From Temnothorax longispinosus (Eukaryota; Arthropoda; Insecta; Hymenoptera; Formicidae), in the NCBI RefSeq assembly GCF_030848805.1, contig NC_092367.1, positions 14,751,692 to 14,815,691 on the forward strand: a stretch of DNA of 64,000 bases, given 5' to 3'. The translations under genes were made by a program, and so were the position numbers. Below, in pieces: positions 1-9,361 of this stretch. The notes below the pieces were generated by a model, which did no database searches, was not told the origin of the DNA, and saw only the letters and a program-made list of their open reading frames with translations. Numbering within the stretch: the stretch's first letter is position 1; the number at the start of each line of letters is the position of its first letter.

Positions 1-402
1 AGAGGACAACATCGACGAGGAACGAGTGCGCATAATTCTCAAGTAGACGCAGGCAACGGACAAAGCACGAGTCGCTGGAACGAGCCGAGGGAAGAAGAAA
101 ATAAAGGCTCTTGGATAGCCAAGGTCGAGAGAAATACAGCTAATGCGTATAATAGTAAGGTAAACGATAGACATTGTAACGATATCGAGTGGATATTAGA
201 CAGCGGTAGTACGGATCATATCGTAAACAATGACAGTTACTTTGAAAATTTTGAAATTTTGAAAAGTCCAATAAACGTATATTTAGGAGATAATAAAACC
301 GTAAAGGCGACCAAGATAGGAAATATTGTAAGTTACTTTGATGCTTTTGGTAAACAGACTGAAATAAACATGAAAGGCGTATTGTACGTTAAGAATATGT
401 GA
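1..402 (+). pseudogene. copia gag tail and aspartic protease fragment
   Basis: Frame 1 is open from the first base to a TGA at 400-402. The first ~55 residues are hydrophilic and rich in R, S, N and E, fitting the gag-protease linker. The protease follows around 187-230: EWILDSGSTDHIVNN holds the catalytic D-S-G triad and the spaced H typical of copia proteases, which cut the Gag-Pol polyprotein in the virus-like particle. The second family landmark, a glycine-rich LYV segment, is visible near 375-396. The expected continuation (NLNLISFSKIAD) is in another frame right after the TGA, so a small indel near 400 broke the reading frame. Confidence 0.85.
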
Positions 403-1485
403 ATTTGAATTTGATAAGTTTCAGTAAAATAGCGGATAATAATAAGATAGTCTCGGAAAAGAATTTGGCAAAATATTTGATAAAATGGAAATATGATGGC
501 GGTGGCAGAAAAGAGGAATGGGTTGTATCACATGAAAAGTAGAGTAGAGTAAGTGATTCTACAGTTAATTATATAAATAAGAAAGGTAGCAACGTGAGTT
601 CGAAAGAGAAATGGCACAGGTTGTTAGGGCATGTAAATTTTAAATACTTAAATGTGTTATGTAAGAATCAGCTGTTAAATGGTATACCGAATGAACTGGA
701 TGGCGAATTCTTGAAATGTAAAACATGTATAGAAAATAAAATGCACAATGTACCGTTTAAAGATAACAGGTATAGAGCGAAAGAAATATTAGAGATAGTT
801 CACACTGATGTTTGTGGACCGTTTCGAACAACGGGATTTAGAGGTGAAAAAGGTTTTATGGCATTTATCGATGATTATAGCAAAATTGCGAGAGCATACA
901 CCATAAAATCTAAAACTGAAGTTAGTGAGTGCATTAAAGATTACATCAACGAATGTGAAAATTTAACCGGTAAAAGAGTAAAATATTTAAGATGTGATAA
1001 CGGAAAAGAATTTTTAAATAAGGAAGTTTTTGGATTTGCAAAGAGCAAAGGGATCGTAATTTCGCCGTGTCCCCGCATATGTACATGAATTAAATGGTGT
1101 TGCGGAAAGATTTAATAGGTCGATAATGGACATGTCGCGTTGCTTATTAGATGAAGTTACAAGCAGATAAAAAATATTGGCCGGAAATAGTTCCTGCGGC
1201 AACTTATTTAAAAATCGCACGTTAACTAATACAATTGAGAAAGAAAACACCATATGAAATTTTTTGGAAAAAGACCGGATGTATCACATTTAAAATTATA
1301 TGGGAGTAAAGTGTTTGTTAGGAAGCCGGAACAGAAAAGAACGTCAAAATGGGATAAAAAGGCGGAAATAGGAATTTTACTCGGGTATAGTGAAAATGGT
1401 TATCGAGTATTAATAAATAATAAAGTGTTCGTAGCTAGACACGTTGAGGTTATAGAAGAAACGGAAAATGTATCGGATTAGATTG
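403..1485 (+). pseudogene. copia GAG-pre-integrase and integrase, frameshifted
   Basis: The 403-593 stretch is the decayed end of the protease linker. From 594 the frame encodes the GAG-pre-integrase zinc-binding module (WHRLLGH, then CKTC), followed by the integrase core. The first catalytic Asp is in HTDVCGPF near 805, the second in RCDNGKEF near 995. The catalytic Glu (GVAERFNR, near 1100) is visible only in a shifted frame because of an indel near 1075. The C-terminal part at 1254-1481 (GKRPDVSHLKLYGSKVFV, then GILLGYSENGYRV) matches the copia integrase tail. Integrase would insert the cDNA into host DNA; this copy cannot work because core and tail are out of frame. Confidence 0.88.
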
Positions 1486-2067
1486 TGACGAGTCAGATGT
1501 AGGTACTAGTTCGGAAAATGAGAGAAAGTCTGATAGTGAAGAATCTTAATGAAACGTTTGAAGTCCAATAAATGATAAATTAAAAATTAAAGAAAATGAA
1601 AATCAACTTAAAATTCCGAGAAGATCAGAAAGAATTAGAAGCTGTCCGATCGTTATGACGAGTATAAGTGAAAAATAGAAATAGTGTCGCAAATTATTGT
1701 AGAACAGATACTCCTGTTACATTTGAGGAGGCGATCAATCCAACGACAGCAAAAATGGATAGAAGCAAGGATAAAGAAATGAATTGTATAAAATTGAATA
1801 AAACGTGGGTATTAGTTGAAATAAAGGAAAAAAGGGCTATAGATGTAAAATGGATATATAATAAGAAATCAAATGGTATATACATATAAGGCTAGGTTAG
1901 TTGTAAGAGGATTTCAACAAACAGATGAAGTAGATGACATATATGCTCCAGTTGCAAAAATGCAAACGTTAAAAATACTTTTGGTATATTGTTGTAAAAT
2001 GGGTTTAAATATCGAACAAATGGATGTCGAGACAGCTTTTTTAAATGGGAGAGTAACGTCTGAAGTA
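1486..2067 (+). pseudogene. copia reverse transcriptase, N-terminal half
   Basis: After a decayed linker (1486-1690), copia RT hallmarks appear: LNKTWVLVE, VKWIYNKKSNG, then in another frame YKARLVVRGFQQ and QMDVETAFLNGRVTSEV. The last motif holds the first catalytic Asp region of the polymerase. The frame changes between the two blocks near 1885, another disabling indel. The RT sequence stops exactly at the TA dinucleotide at 2066-2067, where a TIR element has inserted, and resumes at 3574 with YVNQPKGYE, the expected continuation in intact copia proteins. Confidence 0.9.
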
Positions 2068-3571
2068 TCCCACACAGCACACTGTATCCTGAGGATATCC
2101 CAAACTGACCAAGATTTCCAAATACGATCCCACGGATATCACAGCAGGTGATCCGGGATATTCCAATAAGATATCGTGAGATATCCTATTATGATCTCAG
2201 GATATCTAAATATTCTGCCATATCCGTTGGCTTTGCATAAGATATCTTACGAGATCTTTGAAGGATATCTTTTAGAATATATTATTTTCGTAAATTCTCA
2301 GGTTGTACTTGTAATATCTCACAGTAGTATATTATTTTTCGTAAATTCTCGTATACTACTCAGATATATAAATTAATACGGATCAGAAGATAAAGTCCGC
2401 TCGCAGCGTGTTGCTTTCACCGACGACGCCGAATCGGCTAAGTCCGAAAGCGGCGCGGTCGCTGCTTCCGGTACCATCAAACACACAAAAAAGGCGAATA
2501 TTATGTATGTGCGAGCGTACACGTGGGCGAGCTTATCATTCTACAAATATGTTTCAACCGCAATTAAGCGCCGGACAATAAGAAACCACTAGGCTTCCCC
2601 CCCCCCCCGATGCCGCTATTGTTATAACCGGTATATTAATACATTTTTAATTGTAGCGCGATAGAAAACATACGGTCTCGGGCGGAGGAGGGAAAAACCA
2701 AGTGTCCCTTCATAAAAATTCTAATAGCGCCTTTTCTAACGTTTTTTTTTCCTTCTTGAACAAGACCATCCTTGTTGCATAATTAAATATTTTCCCTACG
2801 TAAAAATATATTTTGTTTTGACATGTCTGTGTAACGTAAAAAAAGGACTTGGTCACTCGTGAAAAAGCCGAGACCGTATGTTTTCTGTAGTAGTCAGCAA
2901 CATTACATTTATTGCTGTTATTTTTTTTACATAAAGTGTTAAAGTTTAAAAGTACTTTATATGTACCTCTATTTTTTTACCTCGGGTCGAAAGCTTTATC
3001 AGACTCGTACGTGTGATATGTATTTTTATTTTTACTAATTGTATTTTTTTTTTAATTAGAGGTACTTTGTTTAAAAACTATATATTCTTTTAATAAATAA
3101 AGATTTAATATGCAATGTACATATACTTATTTTTTTCATGTACATCGTGGACAGAAAGATTGATTTTTTTATAATATTGGAATGTGTTTGTTTAATTTTA
3201 CAATTTATTTTCCAATGGAAGAATTCTTTTATTAAGCAACACGAATGCACATTCCGAAATTTATCACAAAAGAGAAACAATATTTCTGTCCACGATTGTA
3301 TACGATTATCCCCTTTCTGGTTAAACCATAATTTTATTGTATATAAAATATCCAAATGATATCGCGAGTGCTATAATTAATATCTTGCGATATCTTTCGA
3401 TCTCCCTCGGATATCCTGTGAAGATGTCTGCAAGATCTAAATAGCCGGACACTTGTGCATCCACTGGATATCCACCGGATATCTGAGACCATTTTGGGAT
3501 GTCCCGCGGTTATTGCGATATCCCAAATGATGTCTGTAGGACGTCCCTCAGATAAAGTGTGCTGTGTGGGA
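2068..3571. mobile_element. 1.5-kb non-coding TIR transposon inserted in copia RT
   Basis: The borders are defined by the interrupted copia reading frame. TA at 2066-2067 is repeated at 3572-3573 as the target duplication. The ends are perfect 16-bp inverted repeats, TCCCACACAGCACACT, with further imperfect pairing inward. Both subterminal zones (2080-2300 and 3357-3560) are packed with GATATC/GGATATC palindromes, more than a dozen in total, while the middle is ordinary AT-rich sequence. No transposase-like protein is visible in any frame, so this is a non-autonomous element. A TA target duplication fits Tc1/mariner and some other superfamilies, but I do not recognise the family from its ends. 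Confidence 0.85.
2663..2886. repeat. 19-bp perfect inverted repeat (hairpin) inside the TIR element
   Basis: Positions 2663-2681 (AGAAAACATACGGTCTCGG) are exactly complementary to 2868-2886, with weaker pairing further in (CCAAGTGTCC against GGACTTGG). It could be a small palindromic MITE nested in the larger element or structural sequence of the element itself. No clear target-site duplication was found. Confidence 0.5.
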
Positions 3572-3900
3572 TATGTTAATCAACCGAAGGGATATGAAGA
3601 CGGAACCGGTAGATTGTGCAAATTATTAAAAGCGTTATACGGTTTGAAAGAGAGTCCTAGAGCATGGTATGAGTGTCTCGATAAATTTCTGTTGAAATTA
3701 GGATTTGAGAGAAATAATATTGATTACTGTTTGTATATTTTAAAATCAGATAAAGATACAGTTTATTACTTATATATGTTGATGATTTGTTAATCTGTAG
3801 TAAAAATGATGTATTGATAGAGGAAGTAAAGAAACTATTGTCGGAAAAATTTAAAATGAAAGAACTAGGAAAAATAAAAGAATATCTAGGGATTTTCGTA
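3572..3900 (+). pseudogene. copia reverse transcriptase, C-terminal half
   Basis: The RT resumes immediately after the TIR insertion with YVNQPKGYE, then LLKALYGLKESPRAWYECLDKFLLKLGF, a diagnostic copia RT block. The catalytic YVDD motif (near 3775-3790) is out of frame with the preceding block by an indel, so the polymerase is dead. The sequence continues through SEKFKMKELGKIKEYLGIFV up to base 3900, where a second small transposon interrupts it. Confidence 0.9.
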
Positions 3901-4056
3901 TGCCCGTTCTAGACTGGAGGATGAGCCGACTCTCGGCTCATCCGAGTGAGTGGTGTAGACGGGTAAAAATCTATAGTTTATGTATAGTTTATGTCACGTA
4001 CACTATAGAAGGCGGATGAGCCGAGAGTCGGCTCATCCTCCAGTCTAGAACGGGCA
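3901..4056. mobile_element. 156-bp palindromic MITE with 44-bp perfect TIRs
   Basis: The element is flanked by a GTA duplication (3898-3900 and 4057-4059) that exactly restores the copia frame (GIFV to AYDVS). The arms are 44 bp and identical, starting TGCCCGTTCTAGACTGGAGG. Each arm is also self-complementary: GATGAGCCGA, CTC, TCGGCTCATC forms a 10-bp stem, so the element can fold as one long hairpin or as two small ones. It has no coding capacity. A 3-bp target duplication is used by PIF/Harbinger and some other groups; I cannot assign the family. The perfect arms suggest a fairly recent insertion. Confidence 0.88.
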
Positions 4057-4879
4057 GTAGCGTATGATGTGTCCCGTAAAGTAATGAAATTATCTCAACA
4101 GGAATATATTAAATCGTTAGCTGTGAAATACGATATAGAACAGTGTAAAGCGTACAAAACACCGATGGAGGTAACCTTAAAACTTGAGAAATCTGATGAG
4201 TGTGAAAGAAATATTAAATATAGAAATTTAATTGTGCTTTAAATTGTTGTATAAGTTCGGCTACGAGGCCAGACATAAGTTTTGCGGTAAATTATTTAAG
4301 TAGATTTCAGAATTGTTATAATAATACACATTTTAAATATGCTTTGAGAATATTGAAATATTTGTATTTGACTCGAGATTTAAGTTACTGTATAATGGAA
4401 ATAAAGACACAGAGATAGTTGATTGTTATGTAGATGCCGATTGGGCAGGCGATAATATAGATAGAAAGTCAACAACTGGATTTGTAATTAGATTATTTGG
4501 AAACATTGTATGTTGGAAGTCGAGAAAACAAAAATCTGTAACTAAAGCGTCAACGTTTGCTGAATATGTTGCGTTATCTGAGGCTGTAACCGAAATAAAA
4601 TTGATAACTGAATTGTTAAAATTGTTTAATGTAGAGTGTAAAAAAGCTGTTAATGTATACGAAAACAACTCTGGTGCAATTAATATAGCTAAGTATGGGA
4701 ATTTCACGAAAAATTCGAAACATATAGAAGTTTATTATCATTATGTGCATGAGAGTGTGAATGAAGGAAAAATAGATATTATAAAAGTTGATTCGAATGA
4801 CAATGTTGCAGCCATATTTACAAAGTCCTTGAATAGGGAAAAACATGAAAAATTTCGGGAAATGCTGAATGTAGTATGA
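4057..4879 (+). pseudogene. copia RT end and RNase H
   Basis: The copia frame continues with AYDVSRKVMKLSQQEYIKSL and, after small frame slips near 4240 and 4390, the conserved RPDISFAVNYLSRF segment. RNase H starts near 4420: DCYVDADWAGD carries the first catalytic Asp, followed by RKSTTGFV, KQKSVTKASTFAEYVALSEA (the catalytic Glu region), NSGAINIA and SKHIEVYYHYV. It ends with AAIFTKSLNREKHEKFREML before a TGA at 4877-4879, the usual copia C-terminus. RNase H removes template RNA during cDNA synthesis. The RNase H part is one of the better-preserved blocks of this copy. Confidence 0.9.
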
Positions 4880-4928
4880 CATGAAGATTTTGAATGTTCT
4901 GTAAGTACAGCACAAATGTAAGGAGGCG

Positions 4929-5201
4929 TGTTGAGAATATGTACGTTTGTGTTGGCTATAGTGGCGAGCGAGTATGTGTGAGCACGCTTGGTATGTGCAA
5001 GTAAGTAAGAGAGAGAGTTTCGGTTTGAGCGTGCTCGTACGCGAGAAAAGGGGAGATTACAGCTGTTGAACTGTAGGCACCGCGCAGCACAGATACCTGT
5101 TCTTCACATAAATAAGTTTTGTATTAATAATAAACACTTTATTTCACTCTTTCATTCAAATAAATAAGTTATAGATTATTTATCCGACCACCAAATTAAC
5201 A
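4929..5201 (+). repeat. 3' long terminal repeat of the copia element
   Basis: The LTR begins TGTTGAGAATATG right after a purine tract and ends ...AAATTAACA, giving the short TGTT/AACA inverted ends expected of copia LTRs. The length is 273 bp. A polyadenylation signal AATAAA occurs near 5130. The 5' LTR is outside the window, so the right border rests on the terminal palindrome and position only. Confidence 0.7.
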
Positions 5202-5338
5202 ATTATATTCTTTATCATACAAACTATAAGCAACTATTTCTATGTTGTATTAGATGTATATTCAATTTTAAATATAAAATTTGAATACAGCTTAAATTTT
5301 ATTATTTCAAAACCTTAATTATTGTATATGCTTTTTAG

Positions 5339-5518
5339 AGACATATTTGGTACCTGCTGGAACAATCTTGCATCTTTACATTTACGGAGTTCATAGAGAT
5401 CCCAATTTTTGGTCAAATCCGGAAGTATTTGATCCTGACAGATTTTTGCCTGAAAAAATCCGAAATCGTCACCCTTATTCGTATTTACCATTCAGTGCTG
5501 GACCACGTAACTGCATTG
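5339..5518 (+). CDS. Cytochrome P450 (CYP4-like), penultimate exon, partial gene
   Basis: The exon follows a splice acceptor (TTTTTAG at 5332-5338) and encodes TYLVPAGTILHLYIYGVHRDPNFWSNPEVFDPDRFLPE, then the heme-binding loop PFSAGPRNCIG, which fits the P450 signature F-x-x-G-x-R-x-C-x-G with Cys as the heme thiolate ligand. FDPDRF is the conserved PERF-region motif. The exon ends at 5518 before a GTAAGC donor that splits the Gly codon of the heme loop. CYP4 enzymes are ER-membrane monooxygenases acting on fatty acids, hydrocarbons and xenobiotics. The upstream exons (membrane anchor, I-helix, ExxR) are not between 5202 and 5338. They are either beyond the copia element or lost. Confidence 0.88.
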
Positions 5519-5596
5519 GTAAGCTGTACCTATTTTTTATATCCTGATGTATAATACTATGTTATATTAACATAGGATATATGTACCAAATTATAG

Positions 5597-5775
5597 GTCA
5601 ACGATTTGCTATGTTGAAAATGAAAGCGATGATAGCTCCTCTGATACACAATTTCTACTTGGAGCCCATTGATTATTTAAAGAATCTTTGGATGCAGGTT
5701 GATTTGGTACTTCGCCCTGCTCAACCACTTCGTGTAAAATTTATCCTTGTCTGTAAAACAAATGCAAGCCTTTGA
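5597..5775 (+). CDS. Cytochrome P450 (CYP4-like), terminal exon
   Basis: The exon starts after the acceptor ATTATAG (5590-5596) and completes the heme loop as GQRFAMLKMKAM, the conserved L-helix after the heme Cys. It then encodes the C-terminal beta region with LVLRPAQPLRVKF, typical of the CYP4 tail (LRP...G/P..V). The stop is TGA at 5773-5775. The intron is 78 bp (5519-5596), a normal size for insects. Both exons are free of frameshifts, so this end of the gene may still be functional if the copia element sits in an intron. Confidence 0.87.
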
Positions 5776-6252
5776 AGCACAAATATCGATTTAATGAAAA
5801 TCATAAAAGGCAAAGGAAAGGTTTTATTTCCTTACAAAATGATTGTCAGCGTCGTAATAATAACACTTTGGTCACTGGTCATTATTGGTCACAAAATTAA
5901 AATATAAATGGAATGTATTAAATGTATAAAATGTATGTATAGTGGTCAGCCGCGATGACTTTGTAACATATACAACCATAAGATTCAAAAATTAAAATAG
6001 CGCTTAGAATAATCAATGATTCAAAAGATAATTTTAACGTGAATAGAACTTTTTATCACATTTTGATAATATCTATTAAAATATTTGTAAATTTTTCAAA
6101 AAAGATCTTTATAAGACTAAACTTTCACAGTATCAAATTAATTTATTTTCTCTAATAATTATTTTTAAATTGTTGAAATAAAGCGATCCAAATAAACGGG
6201 AAGAAATGATTGATTTACACAAATAGTAATGCTTACTGCAAAGTTGTTCAAC

Positions 6253-7546
6253 TGGCGTCAGGTGTAGTACTTCCAGGCTTCTTCCTCCATCTCTTAACAG
6301 AACTTCTTCTCATTCGCATCACGTTGCAAAGTTATACAAAATAACTTAAAAAAATACAGTTTTTATCAAGAAGTATATATCTGTTACCCGTTTTGTGTTT
6401 CTATTACGTTTTCATTAATTTAACGTGGACTTTTTTCGCATAGTTAACTTACCCTACTATCGGGGCAAGTTGACTACAATGCAGCATGTTCGTATTTCAC
6501 TTAATTATTACAAAGAAGTTATACAGGAGCGTTCCTGGCATGAAAATGTAGAGAAAGGTTCTCTTTAACATATTAGTACTGTTTAATCATGATAATTAGT
6601 TGTTTAAAAACTCAAATGCCGAAATTGTAAAAACAGTGCCGACGAGCCCCGGTCTCCTTTATTTTATCTATATATTAATAAGAGTAATATTTTATATTTA
6701 TTTGTTAAGTTATAAATAATTTATTAAATATTTTAAAAAATCTTAAAAAATAAGCTAAAATATTTTAAACAATAAATAAGTGAAATAAATAAGTTGAATA
6801 CGACCGTATGAGATATACATTCAAATTACGGAGAAGCCGTTAAAATATTTTATTTATTACACAATGTATTAACCATTCAATATACTATTACATTATACTG
6901 TGATCTGAAAACGATATACTACGCAAATGAATAATTATTTCCATCAGTAACAATAACAATTAATAAATAGATTATAAAATGCTCACCTTATCTGTTACAC
7001 CTGGCCGTCTTCTCGGCTTGTCCTCTTTTCTTCTTTCTCCGTTGCTATTTCTTTGTGGCACTTATATCTGATCTGTTTTCTAAAACAAACAAAATATTGA
7101 TTACAAAAACGCAATTACAAGCAATCATCAGAATACAATAATCGCGCACCTCTGATGCTATACTTTCTATATATAATACTCTCGAAATTAATCACACGTA
7201 CTTATAATCATATTGCGACAGCAGAGAAATAAGAGAAAAAATTATAGCACGTTCGACACACACATCAGCGATACTTCACAAATAAAAATCAACGCAACGA
7301 AATGTGTGTAGGTATGTAAAATAACAATAAATTAAAGGTTTCTCACGGGATAGATCTTCGGCCGAACAAGACGAAATGTACTCGTCCGAACGGATTATCA
7401 ATATCCGAGCGCCGAATCTATACTTCTCGTGATAGGTACTGTGATAAATATTAAATGCAAAGTTAATACATTGTATTCACCAATTAAATAAGTCGCGACG
7501 GCCACTCGTTCCGGAGCCGATCCACCTCGTGTCTGTCCGCCGCGTT
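6253..7546 (-). ncRNA. Possible spliced minus-strand transcript (three exons)
   Basis: On the minus strand three more GC-rich islands in AT-rich DNA are bounded by good splice sites. Exon A is 7546-7481 (acceptor TTTATTTTTAG, donor GTGAAT), exon B is 7079-6987 (acceptor TTTGTTTTAG, donor GTGAGC), and exon C starts at 6344 after TTTTTTTAAG. Exon B has a stop in all three frames, so a long protein cannot run through it. Exon C holds a short frame, MRMRRSSVKRWRKKPGS, ending in TGA near 6253. This may be a non-coding RNA, UTR exons, or the decayed end of a gene. No homology is recognised. Confidence 0.27.
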
Positions 7547-7935
7547 CTAAAAATAAAAGGGAAATGTAATCAACATATGGCAGAGGCGCTTCGTCTCCAG
7601 CGCGCGGTTAAAGATGTATGATAGATAGCTATTATATGTATAATTTTGTTTTCTTGATTTAAACAGTGTAGAGCTAATCTCAGAAATTATTTATAAACAA
7701 CAGGTATTATTTGGGGACAGAAAAAGCGTGAAAATCGCAATTTTGTCCCATTTTTGTACTTGATATTGTTTAAATAAATCATTAAAAAATTGAAAAAAAT
7801 ATATAACTAGAAAATCTTAAAAAACAGTAATTGCAATTCTCGATGTCATAGAAGTGTACATACCATAAAAATTTTATTCATTTTTACCGTACATGAGCAG
7901 AGATACATATGATATTTACATATGGGAAGTTATAG

Positions 7936-7978
7936 TGTATATACATATATATATATATATGTATATATATATGTATAT
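7936..7978. repeat. AT/GTATAT microsatellite
   Basis: Simple alternating TA repeat with GTATAC interruptions. Confidence 0.9.
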
Positions 7979-8008
7979 CCAACGTTTTATACGCATTTTT
8001 CATAACTG

Positions 8009-8225
8009 CACGGAGAAAATTTTATAGTAAATATTACTATGGTGTCGCACTAGCTGCGGACTATCAAGACGCTAATAATTATAGCATTTAATGCTATGAT
8101 CGTAGCACTAAATGCTATGGACATAGTAATTTTACTATAAGACTATAGCATTTAAACTTGTGCGTCTTGATGGTCCGCAGTTGGTGCGACAGCATAGTAA
8201 AATTTAATATAAAGTTTTCTCCGTG
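8009..8225. mobile_element. 217-bp MITE with ~65-bp imperfect TIRs
   Basis: The left arm begins CACGGAGAAAATTTTATAGT and the right arm is its imperfect complement (ending TTTTCTCCGTG). Matching blocks include TGTCGCAC and TGCGGAC(T/C)ATCAAGACGC. The loop carries several copies of TAGCATTTAATGCTA-like palindromes. There is no coding capacity and no clear target duplication. Confidence 0.8.
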
Positions 8226-8895
8226 TGCTAAACGCGCGCTTCTCTTAATGCTTATTGTTTTTGTTATTGTTAGTCGTGTACGTAGCAGAACGGCGCACAA
8301 CGCTGGCCTGTTTCTTCTTGTGCGCTTATCGAAATTTTCGGAGAACCGAATGCTTCATATCTCTTCTATATGTGTTTCTGTGCAAAACATTTATACATTT
8401 AAAAAATAGAGGCAGAAGAAAAGATCATAGATAATATCCAAGAAAGCAGTAAAAAATAAAAATTTTACTTATATTAAGTACATTTTGAGTATATTAAGAC
8501 AATAAGTAATATATCATAAAATGTGTAATTTTCAGAAATAAAGTAATTCGATAACAACGTTGTATTAAAGACAAAATGAGATTAAGATAGGCGAAATCTG
8601 CAGCAGCAGTTTACGTTATATATATTTTTCTTTTATTTATCATACATATCTCCGCTTATCATTCGCTTTGGTTTCACGCTCAACTTGTGTATCATTCAGC
8701 ACAGTCTTACACAAGTGGTGAAAGGATTGCGTAGGATTACTTACTGCTGAATAAAACGTTATTTCATACAATTCTACATTAACTATAGACGACGGAAAAA
8801 CATTTTAACAGATTTCTCTGTGATTTTACGCAGAAAGAAGTACGAATATTATCAGACATAACAGGAGACAAATTTGAAGATTCTAATGTGAGAAG
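8226..8895. other. Intergenic/upstream region of small plus-strand gene
   Basis: AT-rich sequence between the MITE and the candidate first coding exon at 8896. It could hold the promoter and 5' UTR of that gene. I see no clear TATA/initiator arrangement. Confidence 0.4.
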
Positions 8896-8987
8896 ATGTC
8901 GTCCGACGGAAGCAATTCTACTTTTTATAAGAAGAAACATAATATAAGTGAAAGTAAAGTGGACTTAGATGATCAGAAAATAAAAAG
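8896..8987 (+). CDS. Unrecognised small gene, candidate first coding exon
   Basis: An ATG at 8896 opens a frame, MSSDGSNSTFYKKKHNISES..., that runs 92 nt to a strong donor (AAAAG|GTAAGC). The peptide is hydrophilic and has no recognised domain. The phase at the donor (2) joins correctly to a candidate second exon at 9291-9361, whose phase (1) in turn fits both copies of the duplicated exon downstream. This consistency across four splice junctions is the main support; no homologue is recognised. Function unknown. Confidence 0.42.
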
Positions 8988-9003
8988 GTAAGCGAACATA
9001 TTT

Positions 9004-9152
9004 CGGAACACTTTAATTTTTCTCATGTTATAGCCGTCATGTAATATCAAATTTTCATATTAGTGACAAAGAGCATTATGATGACGATTAACATGAGAAA
9101 AATTAAAGTGTAATTACGTGACGGGTAACATGAGAAAAATTAGAGTGTTTCG
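9004..9152. repeat. Short inverted/direct repeat cluster
   Basis: A ~35-bp unit at 9004-9040 is repeated inverted at 9089-9111 and again at 9117-9152. The core is TAACATGAGAAAAATTARAG, and the third copy also matches the flanking bases (GACGG, GTGTTTCG). It lies within the candidate first intron. Confidence 0.7.
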
Positions 9153-9290
9153 AAATAGGTACTGTTTCGATATACCACTACTTTCATCGTTTCCTTACTC
9201 GGTTAGATCGTACCCCGAGAGCTTCCTAACATCCCAGCCGTGTTTTATAGGCGGTAGTATCACAGTGGATATACGTTCGCTTACCCCTAG

Positions 9291-9361
9291 TTCTCATGAG
9301 TCGACGGCTTCTTCATCTTCCTCTTTTTCTTTTTTCGCTAACTTCTTCCGAAATATGCAAG
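9291..9361 (+). CDS. Unrecognised small gene, candidate second exon
   Basis: It lies between an acceptor (TTACCCCTAG, ending 9290) and a donor (CAAG|GTAATT). The reading frame that joins the first exon encodes SHESTASSSSSFSFFANFFRNMQ, a serine run followed by a Phe-rich stretch. The exon is 71 nt and leaves phase 1, which fits the exons starting at 10285 and 10684. Support is splice consistency only. Confidence 0.38.

Larger units (their letters stand above)
1..5201 (+). mobile_element. Ty1/copia LTR retrotransposon, degenerate, 3' part
   Basis: The domains occur in Ty1/copia order: aspartic protease, GAG-pre-integrase, integrase, reverse transcriptase, RNase H, then a TGTT...AACA long terminal repeat. 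The 5' LTR and most of gag lie upstream of the window. At least four frame breaks (near 400, 1075, 1885 and 3775) and two nested transposon insertions (2068-3571, 3901-4056) show that this copy cannot make its polyprotein. A purine-rich stretch just before the LTR (about 4919-4926) is the likely polypurine primer. The element lies on the same strand as the downstream P450 exons and is probably in an intron of that gene or at its broken edge. Confidence 0.93.
5776..8008. other. AT-rich intergenic DNA
   Basis: Beyond the P450 stop the DNA is strongly AT-rich. It holds a candidate spliced minus-strand transcript (6253-7546) and an AT microsatellite (7936-7978). I see no protein-coding ORF with recognisable content. 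Confidence 0.6.
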
